A stretch of DNA of 12,115 nt from Flavobacteriales bacterium (GTDB lineage: Bacteria > Bacteroidota > Bacteroidia > Flavobacteriales_D > Sanyastnellaceae). How positions within the stretch are numbered: position 1 is the stretch's first letter; each line of letters starts with the position of its first letter. A program made the position numbers and the translations under genes. The stretch lies in NCBI GenBank assembly GCA_947457285.1, contig CANGVZ010000030.1, forward strand, positions 1-12,115, given 5' to 3'. Positions 1 through 7,024 of this stretch are shown here, piece by piece. A model generated the notes under the pieces. It did not search any database. It had not been told where the DNA came from and saw only the letters and a list, made by a program, of their open reading frames with translations.

Positions 1-984
1 GCACTTGTTTCCTTGAAGAAACTGCGCCACGGCTATTGGTAGATTGCTATTGATGTAAACAGAGGTATTGACATCATTATATTCAACAAATTCCCCAGCG
101 TCAAGATTTATTGTCGTTGCTCCGTTTAATGTGATAATGGTATTATCGTCCCGAGCGATCATTCGGTAGGTATATGAATTCGCGACAAGCGCGCCTGCAT
201 TATTTTCAAATTGGAACGGTGCCATGAAATACTCTGTCCCCCATTGGTTGACAGGGAGATTCTGCTCATACAAATGATCACAGAATGAACATGTGGATGG
301 GACGTTGCTACAATTGGCTCCAGAGAATACCGCAAACGGACGACAGGCTCCAGAGGCTGCGGTTGCTGTAATTCTTGTTCCCGTCAAATCTGAACCTGAC
401 TCCGCGATAATTTGAAAAGTCTGGCCAGCATTCAATTGAATGATTTCGGTATTATCATCGTCTAATCCCTGTGCAGGGGCTGTTAAATCGATGGCGATTT
501 CCGTATTATCTTCTGTGGCGACGATCAAAATTTCACCTCCAAATGTTGCAAAGCCCACATAGGACGAAGCGATATAATCATTACCCAAAGCATCAACAGG
601 TAAAATCTTTGATGCATCCGCGGTTGTTTGGGAGAAATTGATTGCGAAAACAGAAACTGGCGAGGCACTGGTAACGCGCACTCCTTTGTTCTCTGGTGTG
701 GCACTGCTGGTTACCTCGGCTATATTGTTTGGAATATTTACTACTGTAGTGACCCCTGGGGAAACACTAAAATTTTGTGACCAACCTGCACCAGGTACTT
801 GAACTGTCCCAGTAGTGGCCACATCACTGGCTATGAAAAGCTGTAATTTTTCTGAAGGATCGGGCTGAAAATTATTCATGAAACCCAACCAAAACTCTGT
901 TCCTTGGGTAGTAACCGTTTGGGCTACCACGCCAGGCATGGAAGCAAACAGAAAGCAAGTCAGAATTAATAATAAGTGTTTCAT
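1..984 (-). CDS. Secreted IgGFc-binding-domain protein, N-terminal part (C-terminus off the left edge)
   Basis: The frame is open for 328 codons from ATG at 982-984 to the window edge. Residues 1-22 form a signal peptide: a Lys-His start, a hydrophobic run (LLLILTCFLFA) and likely cleavage near VVA-Q. The mature part opens with GTEFWLGFMNNF (28-39). It continues with KGVRVTSASPVSVFAINFS around 100-118 and a four-cysteine stretch (C214, C225, C232, C235), followed by DHLYEQ (236-241) and WGTEYF (248-253). It reaches the edge at LPIAVAQFLQGNKC. These are hallmarks of the IgGFc-binding N-terminal domain, a beta-rich domain of large surface or adhesin proteins in Bacteroidota. The name comes from a human mucosal protein, and antibody binding should not be assumed here. 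Family members often end in a T9SS sorting tail; that end is not visible. The gene follows atpC on the same strand but has its own promoter and lies beyond the atpC terminator, so it is its own unit. Confidence 0.85.
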   Translation of the reverse strand, partial: MKHLLLILTCFLFASMPGVVAQTVTTQGTEFWLGFMNNFQPDPSEKLQLFIASDVATTGTVQVPGAGWSQNFSVSPGVTTVVNIPNNIAEVTSSATPENKGVRVTSASPVSVFAINFSQTTADASKILPVDALGNDYIASSYVGFATFGGEILIVATEDNTEIAIDLTAPAQGLDDDNTEIIQLNAGQTFQIIAESGSDLTGTRITATAASGACRPFAVFSGANCSNVPSTCSFCDHLYEQNLPVNQWGTEYFMAPFQFENNAGALVANSYTYRMIARDDNTIITLNGATTINLDAGEFVEYNDVNTSVYINSNLPIAVAQFLQGNKC

Positions 985-1011
985 CTTCACAGGGTGGTGC
1001 CAAGAGGTCAC

Positions 1012-1038
1012 CAAATATACGAATAGACCTCGTAGCAA
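1012..1038 (-). promoter_or_regulatory. Promoter of the IgGFc-binding-domain gene
   Basis: On the minus strand a perfect Bacteroidota -7 element, TATATTTG (1012-1019), is preceded by TTG at 1036-1038 with a 16-base spacer, close to the described TTG-N17-23-TAnnTTTG arrangement. The end of the -7 box is 27 bases from the ATG. The bases after it (GTGAC) nearly repeat those of the promoter at 11839-11846. Confidence 0.6.
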
Positions 1039-1109
1039 GTTGTATAGTTGCTTGTTAACCCTTTCTTAATCAAATCTTTTTGTCTTATTAGATAACTAAA
1101 TCCTTTAAG

Positions 1110-1156
1110 CTTTGAAAAAAGAAAAAGCCAGATTCTTTACGCTAGAATCTGGCTTT
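1110..1156 (-). terminator. Rho-independent terminator of atpD-atpC
   Basis: A perfect 13-bp stem pairs 1124-1136 with 1144-1156 around a 7-base loop (1137-1143). On the minus strand the stem is followed by a T-rich run (complement of the A-rich 1110-1123). It lies 25 bases beyond the atpC stop. The plus-strand side lacks a comparable T-run, so it works mainly for the minus strand. Confidence 0.9.
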
Positions 1157-1181
1157 AGTTTCGTATTAACCAAGCAATGAG

Positions 1182-1418
1182 TTATTCAGCGAGGATGATC
1201 ATTTTATTGTTGAACACCTCTACTGTGCCGCCTTTCACATCAAAACGATGTTCTTTTCCGGCATTGTCTTTTACTCTCACTGTACCCTTTTTCAAAGATG
1301 TAATCAGTGGTGCGTGGTTGTTTAATACACCGAGGCTTCCATCGCTACCGGGGAGATACACGTACGCGGCCTCTCCTTGAAATAATGTACTCTCGGGTGA
1401 TATAATTTCAACGTTCAT
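1182..1418 (-). CDS. atpC: ATP synthase F1 subunit epsilon (short form)
   Basis: This 78-residue protein is the epsilon subunit of the F1 central stalk, which couples rotation of gamma and the c-ring to the catalytic head. It opens with MNVEIISPESTLFQGEA and contains LPGSDGSLGVLNNHAPLITS (about 22-41), the signature of the N-terminal beta-sandwich. The chain ends at KMIILAE, so the C-terminal two-helix domain of the approximately 139-residue E. coli protein is absent. Short epsilon subunits are usual in Bacteroidota, and the frame is clean, so this is not a truncation. Without the helices, the classical epsilon-mediated inhibition of ATP hydrolysis is not expected. The gene starts 10 bases after the atpD stop, with only an A-rich stretch (TTGAAAA) before the ATG, and is followed by a strong terminator. 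The pair is therefore a closed two-gene unit. Confidence 0.95.
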   Translation of the reverse strand: MNVEIISPESTLFQGEAAYVYLPGSDGSLGVLNNHAPLITSLKKGTVRVKDNAGKEHRFDVKGGTVEVFNNKMIILAE

Positions 1419-1428
1419 TTTTCAATGA

Positions 1429-2943
1429 TTATTTACGGCTTGCAGCTTCGTCCAACATTTTCTTACCAGCTTCGATTGCCTCTTCGATGGTTCCTTTCAA
1501 GTTGAAGGCAGCTTCTGGATATTCGTCACAGTGACCATCGAGGATCATATTGAAACCTTTGATAGTGTCTTTGATATCAACGAGGGTTCCAGGGATACCG
1601 GTGAACTGCTCAGCAACGTGGAAAGGCTGAGACAAGAAGCGCTGCACTTTACGGGCGCGGAATACAGCCTGCTTATCTTCTTCAGAAAGTTCGTCCATAC
1701 CGAGGATGGCGATGATGTCCTGAAGTTCTTTGTAGCGCTGAAGGATTCCTTTTACGCGTTGAGCGCAAGCGTAGTGCTCTTCACCCACGATTTGTGGAGT
1801 GAGGATACGAGATGTTGAATCCAATGGGTCAACTGAAGGATAGATACCAAGCTCAGCAATCTTACGGCTCAATACGGTAGTAGCATCCAAGTGAGCGAAA
1901 GTGGTAGCAGGGGCTGGGTCAGTCAAGTCATCCGCAGGTACGTATACCGCTTGAACAGACGTGATAGAACCTCTCTTGGTAGAAGTGATACGCTCTTGCA
2001 TCACACCCATTTCAGTAGCAAGAGTAGGCTGGTAACCTACCGCAGAAGGCATACGGCCAAGAAGAGCTGATACCTCAGAACCTGCCTGAGTGAAACGGAA
2101 GATATTGTCGATGAAGAAGAGGATATCGCGACCGCCAGACTTCTCATCACCATCACGGAAATATTCTGCGACGGTAAGACCTGACAAAGCAACGCGAGCT
2201 CTTGCTCCAGGAGGCTCATTCATCTGACCGAATACGAAGGTAGCTTGAGACTTTTCGAGCTCTTTAGGATCCACTTTAGAAACGTCCCAGTCTCCTTTGT
2301 GCATTCCTTTGTTGAACTCTTCACCGTATTTGATGATACCTGCCTCGATCATTTCACGAAGCAAGTCATTTCCTTCACGTGTACGCTCACCAACACCAGC
2401 AAATACAGAAAGACCATCATAAGCCTTCGCGATGTTGTTGATCAACTCTTGAATCAATACTGTCTTACCTACACCGGCACCACCGAAAAGACCGATTTTA
2501 CCACCTTTTGCATAAGGCTCAATCAAGTCGATTACTTTGATACCTGTGAATAGGATTTCTGCAGAAGTAGAAAGGTCTTCATACTTAGGCGGAGTATTGT
2601 GAATCGCACGACCATTGCTATTGTCCACGTTTGGAATACCATCGATGGCATTTCCAACAACGTTGAACAAGCGACCCTTGATTTGGTCACCTACGGGCAT
2701 TGTGATTCCCTTTCCTGTAGAGATTACAGAAGCACCGCGCTGAAGACCTTCTGTAGCGTCCATTGCAATGGCGCGCACTGTATCTTCACCAATGTGCTGC
2801 TGACACTCGAGAATGAGGTCTTCACCGTTGGTTTTCTTAATAATTAATGCGTCTAGAATATTTGGTAATTTCTGACCTGCAGGAAATGCAATGTCCACAA
2901 CTGGACCAATTACTTGCACTACTTTACCATGAGCTTGAGACAT
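1429..2943 (-). CDS. atpD: ATP synthase F1 subunit beta
   Basis: This is the catalytic beta subunit of the F1 ATPase on the cytoplasmic face of the membrane. I take the ATG at 2941-2943, giving 504 residues (MSQAHGKVVQVIGPVVDIAF). An in-frame ATG nine codons upstream would start inside the promoter, since the -7 box is at 2968-2975. Visible motifs are the Walker A loop GGAGVGKT (154-161), GERTREGNDL with the catalytic Glu near 187, the Walker B strand ILFFIDN (274-280), SALLGRMPSAVGYQPT (292-307), and DELSEED near the C-terminus. A region around 205-235 (EEFNKGMHKGDWDVSKVDP) is longer than in E. coli (460 residues) and matches the insertion I know from Bacteroidota AtpD. Only atpC follows; the other subunit genes (a, c, b, delta, alpha, gamma) are not in the window, matching the split ATP synthase loci of this phylum. 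Confidence 0.98.
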   Translation of the reverse strand: MSQAHGKVVQVIGPVVDIAFPAGQKLPNILDALIIKKTNGEDLILECQQHIGEDTVRAIAMDATEGLQRGASVISTGKGITMPVGDQIKGRLFNVVGNAIDGIPNVDNSNGRAIHNTPPKYEDLSTSAEILFTGIKVIDLIEPYAKGGKIGLFGGAGVGKTVLIQELINNIAKAYDGLSVFAGVGERTREGNDLLREMIEAGIIKYGEEFNKGMHKGDWDVSKVDPKELEKSQATFVFGQMNEPPGARARVALSGLTVAEYFRDGDEKSGGRDILFFIDNIFRFTQAGSEVSALLGRMPSAVGYQPTLATEMGVMQERITSTKRGSITSVQAVYVPADDLTDPAPATTFAHLDATTVLSRKIAELGIYPSVDPLDSTSRILTPQIVGEEHYACAQRVKGILQRYKELQDIIAILGMDELSEEDKQAVFRARKVQRFLSQPFHVAEQFTGIPGTLVDIKDTIKGFNMILDGHCDEYPEAAFNLKGTIEEAIEAGKKMLDEAASRK

Positions 2944-2967
2944 GCGATCTGGTTTAAATTTCGGGCG

Positions 2968-2975
2968 CAAAAGTA
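2968..2975 (-). promoter_or_regulatory. -7 promoter element of atpD
   Basis: The minus strand reads TACTTTTG, a perfect TAnnTTTG, ending 24 bases before the chosen atpD ATG. Where the -33 TTG would sit there is only a T-run (complement of 2991-2998), so that box is weak. The placement supports the start at 2943 over the longer frame from 2970. Confidence 0.5.
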
Positions 2976-3027
2976 AACACGAACCTCATTAAAAAAAAGA
3001 TATAATGAAAATAAAGTCCATCTTTCA

Positions 3028-3035
3028 TACCTTGC
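3028..3035 (+). promoter_or_regulatory. Possible -7 element of the glycan operon
   Basis: TACCTTGC matches TAnnTTTG imperfectly and ends 16 bases before the flippase ATG. No -33 TTG is seen. It is offered because the gene needs a start within the 108-base divergent gap shared with atpD and nothing better is visible there. Confidence 0.3.
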
Positions 3036-3051
3036 CCACCGTTCGCGCATT

Positions 3052-4503
3052 ATGAGAAAGACATTTGTTAGCAATTTGATTCTTTTGGTGGGGCTCAACC
3101 TCCTCATAAAGCCGTTTTATATCCTTGGTATTGAGGCCGAAATCCAAAATCGTGTTGGGGCAGACAACTTTGGTAGCTACTTCGCCCTCATCAATTTCTC
3201 CATCCTTCTCAATATAATACCTGATATGGGCATCACCAACTGGAATACCCGTCGGGTGGCCCAATCCGGAACCTTAGACTCGAAATATCTCGGCTCACTG
3301 CTTTCTCTTCGACTTTCTCTGGCATTATTGTATGCAATCATTTGCCTTTTGGTTGGATTACTGATTGGTTATGATGCCTCACAACTCACCGGCCTAAGTC
3401 TGTTGATGATCAATCAAATCATCGCATCTCTTATTCTATTCTTCCGATCCAATCTCTCCGGACTTCATCTTTTCAGACACGACAGCTTTCTTAGTATACT
3501 TGACAAGTTGTTGCTTGTCATTGGACTGGGTTGGCTCCTTTGGTTCCAAAAAGATTTCCAGTTTAAAATAGAATACCTCATCTATGCCCAAACGGCAGCA
3601 CTTTTCACAACCTTGATACTCGCCAGTTATTGGGTCTCCAAACATGTAAAAAATTGGAACTGGAACATAGACAAGTCACTTCAAAAAGAAATCCTCATTG
3701 GAAGCCTGCCCTTCGCAACACTCACGTTGTTTGCTATGATCGTATATCGTGCAGACAGCGTCTTGCTCGAAAGAATGCAAGGCGCGGAAGCTTCGGGCAC
3801 CTATGCCCTGGGCTTTAGAATTTTTGAATCCTATGGCATGATTTCCTATCTATTTGCCGGTCTGCTTCTTCCAATTTTTTCCAAAATGCTCTCCTCCGGT
3901 GAGAGCGTTCAAACGCTGGTTTCGCTGGCAAATAGAATTCTATTTAGCGTTACATGGTCCTTTTGTGTTCTCGCTTTTTTACTTCCCGAATCATTGCTAT
4001 TACTCATCTATGATAACCCGACAGAAGAAGCAATTGCCGCATTTAGATGGCTAATGCCGGGTTGTTTTGCCTTTTCTATGCAATACGTCTACGGCACGTT
4101 GCTCACTGCCGATGGAAAGCTAAAGCTTCTCAACAATATCATGATCAGTGTGTGTGGGCTCAATATTATTCTCAATGCGCTATGGATTCCCTTTGAAGGC
4201 CCCATTGCCAGCGCAAAAGTGAATGCTATTTCTCATGGAATAATTCTGATCACAGAGATTATTCTTGTATGCAGATATTACAAGATCAGTTATTTATTCC
4301 TTTTCAAAGAGACTATAATTTTCACCGTCTTAAGCATTGGTGCCGGACTCTTTATTTTAACCAATTTGACTCCAACTGCAATAAATAACTTAAGTCTTAC
4401 GTATAAGGCGGGCCTCTTTGTTGGAGTCTCCTTCAGCCTCGCCCTCAGCACGAAAATGATAAGCTATAAAGGCGTTAGGCATTTGTTGCGCTCCAAAGAA
4501 TAG
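3052..4503 (+). CDS. Wzx-type oligosaccharide flippase (MOP superfamily)
   Basis: This 483-residue polytopic membrane protein probably carries undecaprenyl-linked repeat units from the inner to the outer leaflet of the cytoplasmic membrane. The N-terminus (NLLIKPFYILGIEAEIQNRVG, about 16-36, then GITNWNTRRVAQ, 60-71) is the opening I know from Bacteroidota polysaccharide flippases. A second-half motif, YRADSVLLE (232-240), and GTYALGFRIFESYG (249-262) fit the MOP fold of two six-helix bundles. Long hydrophobic segments recur through to the end, roughly a dozen or more, and length is normal for the family. It is the first gene of an operon with the Wzz-like gene (40 bases downstream) and the Wzy-like gene. 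It is divergent from atpD across 108 bases. The glycan it moves (O-antigen, capsule or exopolysaccharide) cannot be told, as no glycosyltransferase is present. Confidence 0.85.
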   Translation: MRKTFVSNLILLVGLNLLIKPFYILGIEAEIQNRVGADNFGSYFALINFSILLNIIPDMGITNWNTRRVAQSGTLDSKYLGSLLSLRLSLALLYAIICLLVGLLIGYDASQLTGLSLLMINQIIASLILFFRSNLSGLHLFRHDSFLSILDKLLLVIGLGWLLWFQKDFQFKIEYLIYAQTAALFTTLILASYWVSKHVKNWNWNIDKSLQKEILIGSLPFATLTLFAMIVYRADSVLLERMQGAEASGTYALGFRIFESYGMISYLFAGLLLPIFSKMLSSGESVQTLVSLANRILFSVTWSFCVLAFLLPESLLLLIYDNPTEEAIAAFRWLMPGCFAFSMQYVYGTLLTADGKLKLLNNIMISVCGLNIILNALWIPFEGPIASAKVNAISHGIILITEIILVCRYYKISYLFLFKETIIFTVLSIGAGLFILTNLTPTAINNLSLTYKAGLFVGVSFSLALSTKMISYKGVRHLLRSKE

Positions 4504-4514
4504 GCTCGAAAGCT

Positions 4515-4522
4515 TACATTTG
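4515..4522 (+). promoter_or_regulatory. -7-like element in the flippase-Wzz gap
   Basis: TACATTTG is a perfect TAnnTTTG in the 40-base gap, ending 21 bases before the GTG of the Wzz-like gene, the same spacing as at the other promoters here. The nearest upstream TTG (4486-4488) is 26 bases away, slightly beyond the usual range. It may be an internal promoter that lets the last two genes be expressed apart from the flippase. Confidence 0.35.
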
Positions 4523-4543
4523 CATTCCTAAATTTAACCAACC

Positions 4544-5563
4544 GTGAATAACAGCACGCTCACACCTAGCCAAGAGCTTGATTCATCGAACTTGCTTGTA
4601 ACCATGTATCGCTGGCGCAAGACCATCATCATCTCTGTGATTCTTGTAGGTATCATCTCAGCAGCAGCTTCATTTCTTATTACACCGAAGTATAAAAGCA
4701 CTGCGACCATGTTTCCAGCGCGCGACAACTCCATTGGAGAACAATTGATGGAAGCGCCCAATCGCTCTCTTATTCAATATGGGGAAGAAGAGGATGGTGA
4801 ATATTTGATGCAGCTCCTCGAATCCGCAGAAATTCGCAACAAAATAGCTGATCAGTTTGACCTGTGGACTTCCTATGGAATCCAAAAAGGTGCACCCCAA
4901 TCAAAAGGCTATATGCAACTTGCATACTCTGAAAGCGTAAATGTAGAGGCCACCAAATTCGGGTCAATCAACGTTACTGTACTTGATAAAGATCCCGAAA
5001 AAGCAGCTGCCATTGCTAATAAAATTTCTGAGCTAGCCGACTCTCTCCATCTCGAAATGCGAAAGAAAAGAGCTCTTTCTGTTTTAGAAACCGCTAAACA
5101 AAGCCAAGCAGCCATTCAGGAAGAAATTAAAATGATGAAAGATTCTATCAAAACTCTCGCTGACAAAGGTGTTTTTAGCTTTGAAGAACAAATACTCGGA
5201 ATGTCTAAAAGCTATGGAAAGGCTCTCGCGGCAGGACAAAACGATAAGGCATCCAAAATCAAAGCAGAGATGGCGAGCATTTCTCAATTCGGCGCGGATT
5301 ACTTGTCACTACTTATTCACCTTGAATTAGCATCTGCACGAGAAGCGCATTTATTGAAGCGAATCAATATTTTCCAAACAGAATATGATTCGCAACTTCC
5401 TGCGCAAATGACTGTTGATGCAGCTGAACCTTCTGATAAAAAGGCTTATCCTATTCGATGGTTGATTGTTGCCATGAGCACCATTTCAACGCTCATTTTT
5501 GTGCTCGCATTTGTACTTATTTGGGAAACATTCAGCAGACTGAAAAAATCTGGTCTTATCTAA
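4544..5563 (+). CDS. Wzz-type polysaccharide chain-length regulator
   Basis: This 339-residue protein has the layout of a polysaccharide co-polymerase. It has a short cytoplasmic N-terminus, transmembrane segment 1 (about 28-47, IIISVILVGIISAAASFLIT), a large periplasmic part (48-302), and transmembrane segment 2 (about 305-327) after a proline-containing approach (AEPSDKKAYPIRW). TPKYKSTATMFP (47-58) is the usual Wzz-domain entry, and residues 170-285 are helical and charged, likely coiled coil. In the family this shapes an oligomer that sets how long Wzy extends the glycan. There is no Walker motif or tyrosine-rich tail, so it lacks a fused BY-kinase, which leans towards O-antigen or simple exopolysaccharide use. 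The start is a GTG; the first ATG is codon 21 (4604), but starting there would leave very little before the membrane segment. The stop directly abuts the next gene. Confidence 0.85.
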   Translation: MNNSTLTPSQELDSSNLLVTMYRWRKTIIISVILVGIISAAASFLITPKYKSTATMFPARDNSIGEQLMEAPNRSLIQYGEEEDGEYLMQLLESAEIRNKIADQFDLWTSYGIQKGAPQSKGYMQLAYSESVNVEATKFGSINVTVLDKDPEKAAAIANKISELADSLHLEMRKKRALSVLETAKQSQAAIQEEIKMMKDSIKTLADKGVFSFEEQILGMSKSYGKALAAGQNDKASKIKAEMASISQFGADYLSLLIHLELASAREAHLLKRINIFQTEYDSQLPAQMTVDAAEPSDKKAYPIRWLIVAMSTISTLIFVLAFVLIWETFSRLKKSGLI

Positions 5564-7024
5564 GTGAAAACCCTTTCACTAAAACATAGCTTATGGCTTG
5601 GGACGGCATTATTCATAATGCTGCAAGCATTTGCCATCTCCCGAGAATTCATGTTTGCTGCCCTTTTTCCAGCCGCTCTTCTCATTGTTTGGGCTGCATT
5701 TTTTAAAATAGAATTTGTCTTTTTCACGATCGTTCTTTTCACACCTCTTTCCATCAATCTTGAAAAATTAGCTATCGGGGGAGTTGGAATCTATCTACCA
5801 ACAGAACCATTATTGATTGGGCTTTTGCTCATGTTTTTGCTAAAAGTTTTTTCGGGAAAAAGTATTGATCGGCGTATTTACAATCATCCCATTTCGTATC
5901 TGCTCTACGTCTACATTGGATGGATGATTATTACCACCGTCAATAGCCAGCTTCCGGTGGTATCTCTCAAATTTGTAGCTACGCGTCTCTGGTTTATTGC
6001 TACAGCTTTCTTTATTGCTACTCACCTTTTCAGGTCTATAGAAAACATCAGAAAGTTCTTCATCATTTACATGATTCCTTTGTGCGTAGTCGTTATTTAC
6101 ACTGTTGCACGACATTCTACATTCGGTTTTGACAAGGATTCAGCACACTGGGTGATGGAACCATTCTTCAAAGACCACACGAGTTATGGTGCAGTGCTCG
6201 CTATGTTTATGCCTATTTCACTGGGATTGCTTTTTATAAAGCGTATTCCCATCTACACCAGGATTTTTATCATTGTGGCTTTTGTAATTCTGAGCACTGG
6301 AACTATATTATCTTACACCAGAGCTGCGTGGATTTCACTTGTTGGAGCTGCAGCAATTTTTGTTATTCTCCAAACCAGAATCAAGTTCACAACATTGGTT
6401 ATGTCTTTTGCAGTGCTCTCAATTCTCGTGCTGCTCAACTGGACAAACATTACCATGGGTTTGCAGCAAAACAAACAAGAAAGTTCGGATGAATTAGGAG
6501 AACACGTGACTTCGATATCAAACGTTTCCTCTGATGCCTCTAATCTTGAACGTCTGAATCGGTGGAACTGTGCCCTCGAAATGTGGCGTCAAAAGCCTCT
6601 GCTGGGATGGGGCCCTGGCACCTATCAATTCTTTTACGCCCCTTTTCAGCGCTCGCAAGATCTAACAATCATTAGCACGCGGCGGGGTGACGGCGGGAAT
6701 GCACACTCAGAATATTTGGGTCCTCTGTGCGAACAAGGAGTGCCCGGCATGGCCTTGATGATTTTACTACTCTTCTTCGTAAGTGCCTATGGGTTCAAAT
6801 TGTATTATAAAATAAAGAATAAAGATGTAAGAATAGTCGTACTCTCCGCATATCTGGGGCTGATGACTTATTACATCCACGGAATATTAAACAACTATTT
6901 GGATACCGATAAAGCTTCCATTCCGTTTTGGGGATTCACAGCTATACTTGTGGCCGCAGATCTATATCACAGCTCAGATAAATCGACAACTCAAGATAGC
7001 CAAGTCATCGGTGAAGGGCATTGA
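5564..7024 (+). CDS. O-antigen polymerase/ligase family protein (Wzy/WaaL type)
   Basis: This 486-residue polytopic protein probably joins glycan repeat units (Wzy) or ligates glycan to lipid A core (WaaL) on the periplasmic side. Many hydrophobic segments flank one large loop (about 293-395). Family motifs are SYTRAAW (250-256), ERLNRW (329-334), LLGWGPGTY (346-354) and NAHSEYL with H381 (379-385), the His position conserved in WaaL-type enzymes. Wzy and WaaL share this fold and cannot be separated by eye; the adjoining flippase and Wzz genes favour Wzy. Translation starts at a GTG immediately after the Wzz stop (TAAGTG), so coupled translation is likely; the next in-frame ATG is codon 20. 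The last 16 residues, polar and after the final membrane segment, are encoded antisense to the 3' end of the phosphatase gene. No terminator is visible downstream. Confidence 0.85.
   Translation: MKTLSLKHSLWLGTALFIMLQAFAISREFMFAALFPAALLIVWAAFFKIEFVFFTIVLFTPLSINLEKLAIGGVGIYLPTEPLLIGLLLMFLLKVFSGKSIDRRIYNHPISYLLYVYIGWMIITTVNSQLPVVSLKFVATRLWFIATAFFIATHLFRSIENIRKFFIIYMIPLCVVVIYTVARHSTFGFDKDSAHWVMEPFFKDHTSYGAVLAMFMPISLGLLFIKRIPIYTRIFIIVAFVILSTGTILSYTRAAWISLVGAAAIFVILQTRIKFTTLVMSFAVLSILVLLNWTNITMGLQQNKQESSDELGEHVTSISNVSSDASNLERLNRWNCALEMWRQKPLLGWGPGTYQFFYAPFQRSQDLTIISTRRGDGGNAHSEYLGPLCEQGVPGMALMILLLFFVSAYGFKLYYKIKNKDVRIVVLSAYLGLMTYYIHGILNNYLDTDKASIPFWGFTAILVAADLYHSSDKSTTQDSQVIGEGH

Noticed and set aside
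2245..2847. Open frames of 102 and 82 residues opposite atpD
   Set aside because: They mirror the constrained codons of atpD; no start signal or family resemblance.
2944..2970. N-terminal extension of AtpD by nine residues
   Set aside because: The extension starts within the -7 promoter box, and AtpD proteins of this phylum begin near MSQ-GKVVQVIGPVVD.
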